From assembly GCA_963764505.1 (NCBI GenBank), contig CAVXSP010000001.1:620001-684000 (forward strand): DNA of 64,000 nt, read 5' to 3'. The translations under genes and the position numbers were made by a program. The DNA is from CAVXSP01 sp963764505 (GTDB lineage Bacteria; Acidobacteriota; Vicinamibacteria; Vicinamibacterales; SCN-69-37). This document shows, one piece after another, positions 40,948 to 48,562 of the stretch. Every line of letters starts with the position of its first letter. The first letter of the stretch is position 1. The notes under the pieces are model-generated. The model was not told the DNA's origin, did not search any database, and worked only from the letters and a program-made list of their open reading frames with translations.

Positions 40948-42372
40948 TTGTCTGATCGCTGCGATGTCGTGGTCATCGGCGCGGGCACAGGCGGCTACGT
41001 GGCGGCGATTCGCGCGGCGCAGCTCGGCCTGCGGACGACCGTCGTCGAGCGGCAGCCCGCGCTCGGTGGGACGTGCCTGAACTGGGGCTGCATCCCGACC
41101 AAAGCCCTGCTCGAGCACGCGCACGTGCTGCAGCTCGCCCGGAACGGGGCCGAGTGGGGCCTCGTCTTTCCCGGCGGCGACGCGCCGCCCACACTCGACC
41201 TCGCGCGCGTTCACGCGCGCAAGGACGGCATCGTGGCCGGCCTGGTCAAGGGCGTCGAGTTCCTGTTCAGGAAACACGGAATCGAGCGGGTGAGCGGCAC
41301 CGGCCGGCTGGCCGGCGGGACGAGCGTGGACGTGCGAGGAGCGGCCACGCGCACGCTCGAGGCGCGCGAGATCATCGTCGCCACCGGATCGGCCCCGCGG
41401 AGCGCTCCCGGCATCGCGTTCGACGGCCGGCGGATCATCACCAGCAACGAGGCGATCCATCTCGAACGGATTCCCGGGTCGCTCGCGGTGCTCGGCGCCG
41501 GCGCCGTCGGCGTCGAGTTCGCGTCGATCTTCCGCCGATTGGGCGGCGAAGTGACGCTGATCGAGCTGCAGCCGAGACTGGTACCGGCCGAGGACGATGC
41601 GATCTCGGCCGAGCTTCAGAAGGCCTTCAGGCGCCAGGGCATCGGCATCCGGACCGGCGCGACGGTCACCGGGGCCAGGGCCACGCCGGACCGCGTCGTG
41701 CTCGATCTCACCGACGCATCCGGCCGGACCGAGACGCTCGAGGTCGAAGTGCTGCTCGTGGCGATCGGTCGCGATCCGGTCACCGACGGCCTCGGGGCGG
41801 CGGAGGCGGGTCTCGCGCTCGACGGCCAGGGATTCATCGGCGTCGACGACCGGTTTTGCACGAACCTCCCGCACGTCTCGGCGATCGGGGACGTCATCCG
41901 CGTCAACGGACGTTCGCATCCACAGCTCGCGCACCTGTCATCGACGGAGGGGATCGTGGTCGCAGAGCGGCTGGCCGGCCTGGAGGCGAGGTCGGTCGAC
42001 TACGACCAGGTGCCGGCCTGCACCTATTGCGATCCGGAGATTGGCAGCGTGGGCCTGACGGAGCGGGAGGCCGTCTCGCGCGGCTTCGTGGTGAAGACCG
42101 GGACGTTTCCGTTCGGCGTCCTCGGACGCGCGCGGATCGCCGGCTCGGCGGAAGGATTCGTCAAGATCGTCGCCGAGACGCGGTACGATCAGGTGCTCGG
42201 CGTGCACATGATCGGGCCGCGGGCGACGGAGCTCGTCGGCGAGGCGGCCGTCGCGCTGCGGCTGGAGGCGACCGTCGAGGAGCTCGTCCGCACGATACAC
42301 GCGCATCCGACGATGTCGGAGGCGATCGGCGAGGCCGCACACGCCCTGCACGGCGGCGCCATACATTTGTGA
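40948..42372 (+). CDS. lpdA: Dihydrolipoyl dehydrogenase
   Basis: A 474-residue FAD disulfide reductase. It has the FAD motif Gly-Ala-Gly-Thr-Gly-Gly-Tyr near 11, the redox pair in Gly-Gly-Thr-Cys-Leu-Asn-Trp-Gly-Cys-Ile-Pro near 45-55, the NAD motif Gly-Ala-Gly-Ala-Val-Gly near 182, and the catalytic His-Ala-His-Pro-Thr-Met-Ser-Glu near 450. It is the E3 of 2-oxoacid dehydrogenase complexes. The start is TTG 40948; no better start is visible. The E2 gene follows 11 bp later and lipB after that. Confidence 0.95.
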   Translation: MSDRCDVVVIGAGTGGYVAAIRAAQLGLRTTVVERQPALGGTCLNWGCIPTKALLEHAHVLQLARNGAEWGLVFPGGDAPPTLDLARVHARKDGIVAGLVKGVEFLFRKHGIERVSGTGRLAGGTSVDVRGAATRTLEAREIIVATGSAPRSAPGIAFDGRRIITSNEAIHLERIPGSLAVLGAGAVGVEFASIFRRLGGEVTLIELQPRLVPAEDDAISAELQKAFRRQGIGIRTGATVTGARATPDRVVLDLTDASGRTETLEVEVLLVAIGRDPVTDGLGAAEAGLALDGQGFIGVDDRFCTNLPHVSAIGDVIRVNGRSHPQLAHLSSTEGIVVAERLAGLEARSVDYDQVPACTYCDPEIGSVGLTEREAVSRGFVVKTGTFPFGVLGRARIAGSAEGFVKIVAETRYDQVLGVHMIGPRATELVGEAAVALRLEATVEELVRTIHAHPTMSEAIGEAAHALHGGAIHL

Positions 42373-42383
42373 TCTGGTGACCC

Positions 42384-43615
42384 ATGCCCACAGACGTCGT
42401 CATGCCCCAGATGGGGGAATCGATCGCGGAAGGGACGATTGTCCGCTGGATCAAGAAGGTCGGCGACTCGATCGATCGCGACGAGCCCCTCTTCGAGATC
42501 TCCACCGACAAGGTGGACGCCGAGATTCCGTCGCCGGGTGAAGGCGTGCTGCTCGAGATCAAGGTCAACGAGGGCGAGACCGTGCCGGTGAACAGCGTCG
42601 TGGCGGTGATCGGGGCGCCCGGCGCCGCGGTCGCGCAGGTCCCACCCGCAGCCGTGCCGGCACCGCCGGCGGAGGCTTTCGGCAGCGTCCGGCGCACGGC
42701 GTCGTCAGGCGCGGAGGTTCCGCCGGCCGGACGCCGGCGTACCTCGCCCGTCGTCCGGAAGATGGCGCGCGAGCACGATCTCGATCTCTCCGGAATCACG
42801 GGCACGGGCATCGCGGGCCGCGTCACCAGGCACGACGTCGTTCGCCATCTCGAGCAGGCGCGCGGCCGGCAGCCGGCGGCCGCGCCGCCGCCAGCGGCAC
42901 CGCCGTCGGCCTTGCAGACGGGCGAGGACGTGCGCGTCGAGAAGATGAGCGTGATGCGGAGGAAGATCGCCGAGCACATGGTGGCGAGCATGAGGACGTC
43001 GCCTCACGTGTATCGGTCTTTGAGGTCGACTTCCACCGCGTGGAGCAGCTGCGACGGGACCGGCGGGCGGCGTACGAACAGGCCGGGACGAAGCTGACGT
43101 ATACGGCGTTCGTGGCCAGGGCGGCGATCGACGCGATCCAGGAGTTCCCGTTCGTCAACGCGTCGATCGATGGCGACAGCATCCTGTACAGGCGCGAGAT
43201 CGGACTTGGGATTGCGGTGGCGCTCGAGGCTGGCCTGATCGTCCCGGTGATCAAGGGGGCTGGGCGGCGCGCAATGATCGATCTCTGCCGCGCGATCCAG
43301 GACCTGGCGAGCCGCGCGCGCTCCAAGCAGCTCAAGCCCGAGGACGTCCAGGGCGGCACGTTCACGATCACCAACCCGGGCGTGTTCGGCGCGCTGTTCG
43401 GACTGCCGATCATCAACCAGCCGCAGGTGGCGATTCTCGGGGTCGGCGCCATCGAGAAGCGCGTCGTGGTCCTCGAGGGCGACCTGATCGCGATCCGGCC
43501 GATGTGCTACCTGGCGCTCGGGCACGACCACCGCCTGATCGACGGCGCCGATGCCGGGAGGTTCCTGCAGGCTCTCAAGCAGCGTCTGGAGCAGTTCGAC
43601 GAATCCTGGCTGTGA
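42384..43615 (+). CDS. Dihydrolipoyl acyltransferase E2 (frameshifted)
   Basis: The 2-oxoacid dehydrogenase E2 of about 410 residues. The lipoyl domain (1-77) has its modified Lys in Ser-Thr-Asp-Lys-Val-Asp-Ala near 43. A Pro/Ala linker leads to the E3-binding domain (about 120-155), and the catalytic domain ends with Asp-His-Arg-Leu-Ile-Asp-Gly near 387-393. The frame breaks at about 43013: a missing T (Tyr-Ser expected, TATTCGG read as TATCGG) would restore Tyr-Ser-Val-Phe-Glu-Val-Asp-Phe. Which 2-oxoacid is used cannot be told, as no E1 is in the window. Its stop overlaps lipB (GTGA). Confidence 0.88.
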
Positions 43616-44271
43616 GCGCCGCGTTCTCGGTCCGTCGTCTCGGGCGCGTCGACTACGACGCCGCGCTCGAGCTGCAGCGGTCGCTGGTCGAGGATCGGCG
43701 GGCCGGCCGCATCGGCGACACGCTCCTGCTCCTCGAACACCCGCCGGTCATCACGCTCGGCGTGAGAGCGCGCGGCGGATCGGCGAACATTCTCGCGCGG
43801 CCAGAGGATCTGGCGGCCGCCGGCGTCCTGGTGCGGGAGAGCGGCCGCGGCGGGGACGTGACCTACCACGGCCCCGGGCAGCTCGTCGGATATCCGATCG
43901 TCGATCTGCGGCCGAACCGCTGCGACGTGCACCAGTACGTGCGCGATCTCGAGACCGCGCTGATCGCGGCGCTGCTGGAATTCGGCATCTACGGGTGCCG
44001 CGTCCACGGGCACACCGGCGTGTGGGCCGGTCCGACCGGCCGGGAAGAGAAGCTCGCCGCGATCGGCGTCCGGATCAGCCGCTGGATCACGAGCCACGGA
44101 TTCGCGTTGAACGTGTCGGTCGACCTCCGACGGTTCGAGCTGATCGTGCCGTGCGGGATCGCGGACCGCGGCGTCACTTCGATCGAGGCGCTGCTGGGTC
44201 GCCGGGTGGCGATGTCTGACGTCGAGGACGCGGTCGTACGCGGATTCGAGTGCGTCTTTGGAGAGTCGTGA
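43612..44271 (+). CDS. lipB: Octanoyl-ACP:protein octanoyltransferase
   Basis: A 219-residue LipB that starts lipoate synthesis on the E2 protein. It shows the Arg-Gly-Gly-Asp-Val-Thr-Tyr-His-Gly-Pro-Gly-Gln motif near residue 80-91, Lys in Glu-Glu-Lys-Leu-Ala-Ala-Ile-Gly-Val near 146, and the catalytic Cys in Pro-Cys-Gly-Ile near 182. GTG 43612 overlaps the E2 stop. Coupling to E2 and E3 genes makes the role clear. lipA is not in the window. Confidence 0.93.
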   Translation: MSAAFSVRRLGRVDYDAALELQRSLVEDRRAGRIGDTLLLLEHPPVITLGVRARGGSANILARPEDLAAAGVLVRESGRGGDVTYHGPGQLVGYPIVDLRPNRCDVHQYVRDLETALIAALLEFGIYGCRVHGHTGVWAGPTGREEKLAAIGVRISRWITSHGFALNVSVDLRRFELIVPCGIADRGVTSIEALLGRRVAMSDVEDAVVRGFECVFGES

Positions 44272-44273
44272 GT

Positions 44274-44338
44274 CATGAGTTGTGAGTCTTGAGTTCCAAC
44301 TCAGAAAAACACTCACAACTCACAACTCACAACTCATG
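44274..44338. repeat. 14-bp inverted repeat enclosing a 7-bp tandem array
   Basis: CATGAGTTGTGAGT (44274-44287) is the perfect reverse complement of 44325-44338. The right side is built of 7-bp units ACTCACA at 44311, 44318 and 44325 plus ACTCATG at 44332. The element fills the spacer between lipB and the SDR gene. Confidence 0.75.
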
Positions 44339-44349
44339 AGTGTCATCCC

Positions 44350-45066
44350 ATGAAAACCACAGCCATCGTGACGGGCGGCAGCCGCGGGATTGGCCGTGCG
44401 ATCGCGGCGGCGGTCCTCGCCGAAGGCGGCCGTGTGATGATCACCGGCCGCGACGAATCGCGACTCGCCTCGGCCGTGGAGGCGCTGGCGAGGACGGCGG
44501 GCGACCGCGTCGCCGGCGCCAGACTCGACGTTCGGGACCGGGCGTCGGTCGACGCCGTGATGGCGGAGACGGCCCGGCGGTTCGGGTCGTTCGACACGCT
44601 CGTGAACAACGCGGGCATCGGGCGGTTCGTCGACGTCGGCGCCATGGAGGACGAGGACTGGGAGCATGTGATCGGCACGAACCTGTCCGGCGCCTTCTAC
44701 TGCTGCCGCGCGGCGCTCCCCTGGCTCAGAAGAGCCGGCGGCGGGTGGATTGTGAGCATCGCAAGCCTTGCCGGCGCCCATCCGTTCGCGGGCGGGGCGG
44801 CGTACTGCGCATCGAAGGCCGGTCTCATCGCATTCAGCGAGGCGCTGATGCAGGAGGTGCGCCTCGACAACGTCCGGGTGAGCGTCGTGCTGCCGGGCTC
44901 GGTCGCCACGGAATTCAGTCACCCGTCGGCCGACGAGGACACGTCCTGGAAGTTGCGTCCCGAGGACGTGGCGCTGGCGGTCGTCGACCTGCTGCGCCAT
45001 CCCGCCCGCAGCCTGCCGAGCCGGCTGGAGATCCGGCCCGCGAAGACGCAACGGAAGCAGAAGTAG
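44350..45066 (+). CDS. Short-chain dehydrogenase/reductase
   Basis: A 238-residue classical SDR. The cofactor loop Thr-Gly-Gly-Ser-Arg-Gly-Ile-Gly is near residues 8-15, and the structural Asn-Asn-Ala-Gly near 86. The catalytic Ser is in Val-Ser-Ile-Ala-Ser near 137, with Tyr-Cys-Ala-Ser-Lys near 153-157. Arg after the glycine loop favours NADP(H). The substrate is unknown; the sequence is FabG/sepiapterin-reductase-like. It is 2 bp before the metallo-hydrolase gene, so they are likely cotranscribed. Confidence 0.9.
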   Translation: MKTTAIVTGGSRGIGRAIAAAVLAEGGRVMITGRDESRLASAVEALARTAGDRVAGARLDVRDRASVDAVMAETARRFGSFDTLVNNAGIGRFVDVGAMEDEDWEHVIGTNLSGAFYCCRAALPWLRRAGGGWIVSIASLAGAHPFAGGAAYCASKAGLIAFSEALMQEVRLDNVRVSVVLPGSVATEFSHPSADEDTSWKLRPEDVALAVVDLLRHPARSLPSRLEIRPAKTQRKQK

Positions 45067-45068
45067 AG

Positions 45069-45707
45069 ATGCGGATCGATGTGGCGGCCGTGCCGCCTCT
45101 CTACAAGAACGGATACGTCGTCTCGTGCGAGCGCACCCGCGAGGCGGTCCTGATCGATCCCGGCGACGAGATCGGCGAGCTGCTGCAGACGATCGGACGG
45201 GAAGCGCTCGCGGTCCGGGCAATCCTGCTGACCCATGCTCATTTCGACCACGTCACCGGCGTCGGCCGCGCCAAGGCCGCGCTCGACGCGCCCGTCTGGC
45301 TGCATCCCGGCGACCTGTTCCTGTACGACGCGGTCGTCGAGCAGGGCCGGATGTTCGGACTCTCGGTGGAGCAGCCGCCACCGGTCGACGCCTTCTACGG
45401 CGCGACGGCGGACCTGCGCTTCGGCCGGTATGTCGTGGACGTTCTGGGGACTCCCGGTCACTGCCCTGGGGGAGTATGTCTCGCGATCGGGCCGGAAGAT
45501 GCGGAATCTCGCGACCTCTTCGTCGGCGACACGCTGTTCGCCGGATCGATCGGTCGGACCGATCTGCCGGGCGGCGATCTCCCCGTGCTGCTGCACTCGA
45601 TTCGCGCCGTGCTGTTGCGCTTTCCCGACGAGACGCCGGTCCACGCAGGCCACGGGCCGTCGACGACGATCGGCGCGGAGCGCCGGTCCAATCCATTTCT
45701 CACATAA
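45069..45707 (+). CDS. Metallo-beta-lactamase-fold hydrolase (glyoxalase II-like)
   Basis: A 212-residue MBL-fold enzyme. Thr-His-Ala-His-Phe-Asp-His near residues 55-61 binds zinc, with additional ligands in Pro-Gly-His near 129, Gly-Asp-Thr-Leu near 152, and the C-terminal His in Ala-Gly-His-Gly near 194. It resembles hydroxyacylglutathione or persulfide-type hydrolases in the short bacterial subgroup; the exact substrate is unknown. Because this organism seems to make bacillithiol, a bacillithiol thioester is a possible substrate (inference). Confidence 0.87.
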   Translation: MRIDVAAVPPLYKNGYVVSCERTREAVLIDPGDEIGELLQTIGREALAVRAILLTHAHFDHVTGVGRAKAALDAPVWLHPGDLFLYDAVVEQGRMFGLSVEQPPPVDAFYGATADLRFGRYVVDVLGTPGHCPGGVCLAIGPEDAESRDLFVGDTLFAGSIGRTDLPGGDLPVLLHSIRAVLLRFPDETPVHAGHGPSTTIGAERRSNPFLT

Positions 45708-45798
45708 CGAACGGGGTGTTACACTCCCGTCGCCCGCGTCCGCCGCGAACTCCCCCACGAGGCGACCGGGCCGCGACGTTCCCCCCTGAAACGATTCG

Positions 45799-47073
45799 AT
45801 GACGTTGCTTGGTTTACCGGGCCTCGTGGGTCTCCTGATCGAATCGATCGGGATCATGTTCATTGCGACGCTGTCGCTGGTCTTGAGGAACCGGCTCAGA
45901 CGCGAGTCGCTGGACTACTGGTCCGCCGGATGGTGGGCGCTGTTCGTCGCGCTCCTGTCGCTGTTCATCGCATCGACGCTGCCGGTCCTGCAGGTGCCGC
46001 TGCAGCCCGTGTACATCCTCGGCGAATACATCTTCGCGTACCTCGTGATCGCCGGATGCCGGCTGCACATCTCGGGTCAGCGGCCGAGGCGACGCGAAGC
46101 CTGGCTCCTCGTGCCGGCGGTCCTTCTCGCGCTGACGCTGCCGATTCTCGGCGCGCACCGGTTCAGCGTGTTCGTCACGGTCCACACGCTCGTCTACGCC
46201 TACCTCTTCCTGGCGGCGTTCCGGACCCTGCTGGGCGGACGTCCGAATCGGGGTAGCGCGGCCGGCGTGCGCGTCATGAAGATCGCCCTCCTGCTGTTGA
46301 CGTTCGAGTGCCTGCACTACGCGCCGCTGTACGCCGCGTCCATGTACGGCATTCGGCCGCTCGCCGAGCGCTACCTCGCCTACGGGCCGCTCTACGATCT
46401 CATCCTGCTCGTCCTGCTCGCGTTCGGGATGCTGATGGTGGCGACCGGAGAGGTGCAGCACGAGCTGGAAGTGGTCAACGCGCGGCTGGCGCAGACGCGC
46501 GACCGGCTCGAGGCGATGGTCCAGCTCGACCACCTCACCTCGGCGCTCAACCGGCATGCGTTCTACTCGATTCTCGGCGATACGCATGGCACCGGTCGCG
46601 TCGTCTTCCGCGGTTGCGCGGCCGTCGCCGACATCGACAACCTCAAGATCATCAACGATCGCCACGGGCACGCCGCCGGAGACGTGGCGATCCGCGCGGT
46701 CGCCGCGGCCATACGCGGGCGCATTCGTGCGGACGACCTGCTGTTCCGCTGGGGGGGCGACGAGTTCCTCGTCCTGCTGATCGGGATGACCGAGGGCGAC
46801 GCGCGATCCCGGCTCGACGAGGTCAACGAAACGCTGCGCGGCCTCGACATCGCCGGCGCCGACCAGGCCGTCAACGTGTCCGTCTCCGTCGGCTACGCCG
46901 CGTTCAACTCCGCCTCGACTCTCGAGGAAGTCATCGCGCTGGCCGACAACGCGATGTACGACCGGAAGCGAAATGGCACGTGGGCACCCGCAATCACCGA
47001 TCACCGATCACCGATCACCCAATCCCCAGTCCCTCCGCCTTCCTCACCTTCAGCTCCACCCGTCCGACCGTGA
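45799..47073 (+). CDS. Membrane-bound diguanylate cyclase (GGDEF)
   Basis: A 424-residue protein with about seven N-terminal helices (1-220), a short coiled coil (about 220-240), then a GGDEF domain. The active-site Gly-Gly-Asp-Glu-Phe near 319-323 is intact, and an Arg-Ala-Asp-Asp inhibitory I-site lies five residues before it, so product feedback is likely. It makes c-di-GMP in response to an unknown membrane-sensed signal. The last ~35 residues are encoded by a 7-bp repeat array and overlap the convergent FHA gene by 59 bp; they are probably unstructured. Confidence 0.9.
   Translation: MTLLGLPGLVGLLIESIGIMFIATLSLVLRNRLRRESLDYWSAGWWALFVALLSLFIASTLPVLQVPLQPVYILGEYIFAYLVIAGCRLHISGQRPRRREAWLLVPAVLLALTLPILGAHRFSVFVTVHTLVYAYLFLAAFRTLLGGRPNRGSAAGVRVMKIALLLLTFECLHYAPLYAASMYGIRPLAERYLAYGPLYDLILLVLLAFGMLMVATGEVQHELEVVNARLAQTRDRLEAMVQLDHLTSALNRHAFYSILGDTHGTGRVVFRGCAAVADIDNLKIINDRHGHAAGDVAIRAVAAAIRGRIRADDLLFRWGGDEFLVLLIGMTEGDARSRLDEVNETLRGLDIAGADQAVNVSVSVGYAAFNSASTLEEVIALADNAMYDRKRNGTWAPAITDHRSPITQSPVPPPSSPSAPPVRP
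46993..47020. repeat. 7-bp tandem array (ATCACCG) at a convergent overlap
   Basis: Units start at 46993, 47000, 47007 and 47014: three ATCACCG and one ATCACCC. The array is translated as the extreme C-terminus of the diguanylate cyclase and reaches the end of the opposing FHA gene. Confidence 0.75.
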
Positions 47074-47317
47074 GCGTGTCGCCCTCGCGCAGGACGGCCC
47101 GGTCGATGCGGCCGCTGTTGACGAGGATGCCGTTCGTGCTGCCAAGGTCCTCGACGACGAGCTGATCGGACGCGTCGGCCGTGACGCGGCAGTGCAGCCT
47201 GGAGACGAGCGCGCCCGTGATGATGAAGTCGGCTTGCGCGGTGCGGCCGAGGGTCTTGGTGCTGCCGGCGGGCAGCCGCAGCGTGTACGTCTCGTTCTCG
47301 AGGATCCAGCCGGGCAT
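47015..47317 (-). CDS. FHA domain protein
   Basis: A 100-residue single-domain FHA protein that should bind phosphothreonine peptides. It has Gly-Arg-Thr-Ala-Gln-Ala-Asp-Phe near 24-31, Ser-Arg-Leu-His-Cys-Arg near 39-44, and Ser-Thr-Asn-Gly near 60-63. The partner kinase is not in the window. It is convergent with the diguanylate cyclase and overlaps it by 59 bp. Confidence 0.87.
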   Translation of the reverse strand: MPGWILENETYTLRLPAGSTKTLGRTAQADFIITGALVSRLHCRVTADASDQLVVEDLGSTNGILVNSGRIDRAVLREGDTLTVGRVELKVRKAEGLGIG

Positions 47318-47323
47318 GAGGTC

Positions 47324-47358
47324 TTGCGTTTGCGGGCTGCGGCCTGCGGGCGGCTGGC
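47324..47358. repeat. 7-bp tandem array (TGCGGGC) between FHA and pntA
   Basis: Approximate 7-bp units lie at 47324 (TTGCGTT), 47331 (TGCGGGC), 47338 (TGCGGCC), 47345 (TGCGGGC) and 47352 (GGCTGGC). They fill the 40-bp spacer upstream of the FHA start. Confidence 0.55.
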
Positions 47359-48539
47359 TACGGGGCCGGCTGCATGGTCGCCAGCTTCGGATGGACGACC
47401 CGCCCGTCTCTCGTCACGACGCTCTCGCGCGTGATCTCGTCGTCCATGTCGAGCACGATCTCCGGGGCGCCGGTCGGCTTCTTGTCGGGGCCGGGCGCCC
47501 GCCGCACCAGGTGCTGGACGACAGTGAGCACGTTGCGCGCGTACATCTGGCTCGCATGATAGGGCACGTCCGACGGGATGTTGACGGGCCCCAGAATCGT
47601 GACGCCGTGAACCACGACCGTGCTGCCGGCTCTGGTCAGCTCGCAGTTGCCGCCGCGTTCGGCCGCGAGGTCGACGATCGCCGAGCCGGCCGGCATGACG
47701 CGCACCATCTCCTCGGTCACGAGCACGGGCGCGCGGCGTCCCGGAATCGCGGCGGTCGTGATCACGACGTCGGAGGCCGCGACCGTCTTGAGCATCATCT
47801 CGCGCTGGCGGCGGTAGAACGACTCGTCCTGCGCCGTCGCATAGCCGCCGGCATCCTGCGCACCGCCGGCCTCGATCGGCAGGTCCACGAATCGCGCGCC
47901 GAGGCTCTGAATCTGCTCCTTCACGGCGGGCCGGACGTCGTAGGCCTCGACTCGCGCGCCGAGGCGGCGCGCCGTCGCGATGGCCTGCAGTCCCGCCACG
48001 CCGGCCCCGACGACGAACACGCGGGCGGCGGCGACGGTGCCCGCCGCCGTGTTGAGCATCGGGAACATCCGGGGGAGCGCATTCGCGGCGAGCAGCACGG
48101 CCTTGTAGCCGGCGATCGTGGCCATCGACGAGAGGGCGTCCATGCTCTGGGCCCGCGTGATCCGCGGCACGAGCTCCATCGCGAACAGAATCGCGCCGCG
48201 GTCGGCGACCGCCTGCGTCGCGTCGTGTGCGGTCAGCGGCTCCGCGAAGCCGATGACGAGCTGGCCACGGCGCAGCGCCTGCAGATCGGCCGCGCCCGCA
48301 TCCGGGTTCGCGCCGGGCGTCCGCACCATCGCGACGATCGCGGCCTCGAACACGTCGCTCCGGGACCCGAGCCTCGCGCCTTGACTCTCGTACGCGGTGT
48401 CGAGGAATCCGGCCGACTCGCCGGCGCCGCGTTCGACGATCACGTCGACGCCGAGCTTGGCCAGCGGAGGCAGAACGGCCGGCACCAGCGCCACGCGCCG
48501 CTCGCCCGGGAAGGTTTCCTTGGGAACGCCCAGCAGCAT
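47358..48539 (-). CDS. pntA: NAD(P) transhydrogenase alpha subunit 1-like protein
   Basis: A 393-residue protein of the PntA/alanine dehydrogenase family. The N-terminus is Gly-Val-Pro-Lys-Glu-Thr-Phe-Pro-Gly-Glu-Arg-Arg-Val-Ala-Leu-Val-Pro, the NAD motif Gly-Ala-Gly-Val-Ala-Gly-Leu is near 174, and Pro-Val-Asn-Ile-Pro-Ser near 330 with a Tyr-Ala-Arg-Asn motif is typical of PntA alpha-1. In a complete proton-pumping transhydrogenase, alpha-2 and beta subunits follow; they are absent here (the next gene is FHA). It may work with distant subunits or as a different dehydrogenase. Confidence 0.8.
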   Translation of the reverse strand: MLLGVPKETFPGERRVALVPAVLPPLAKLGVDVIVERGAGESAGFLDTAYESQGARLGSRSDVFEAAIVAMVRTPGANPDAGAADLQALRRGQLVIGFAEPLTAHDATQAVADRGAILFAMELVPRITRAQSMDALSSMATIAGYKAVLLAANALPRMFPMLNTAAGTVAAARVFVVGAGVAGLQAIATARRLGARVEAYDVRPAVKEQIQSLGARFVDLPIEAGGAQDAGGYATAQDESFYRRQREMMLKTVAASDVVITTAAIPGRRAPVLVTEEMVRVMPAGSAIVDLAAERGGNCELTRAGSTVVVHGVTILGPVNIPSDVPYHASQMYARNVLTVVQHLVRRAPGPDKKPTGAPEIVLDMDDEITRESVVTRDGRVVHPKLATMQPAP

Positions 48540-48562
48540 CGGAAGGAGTCTATCAAGTCGCG

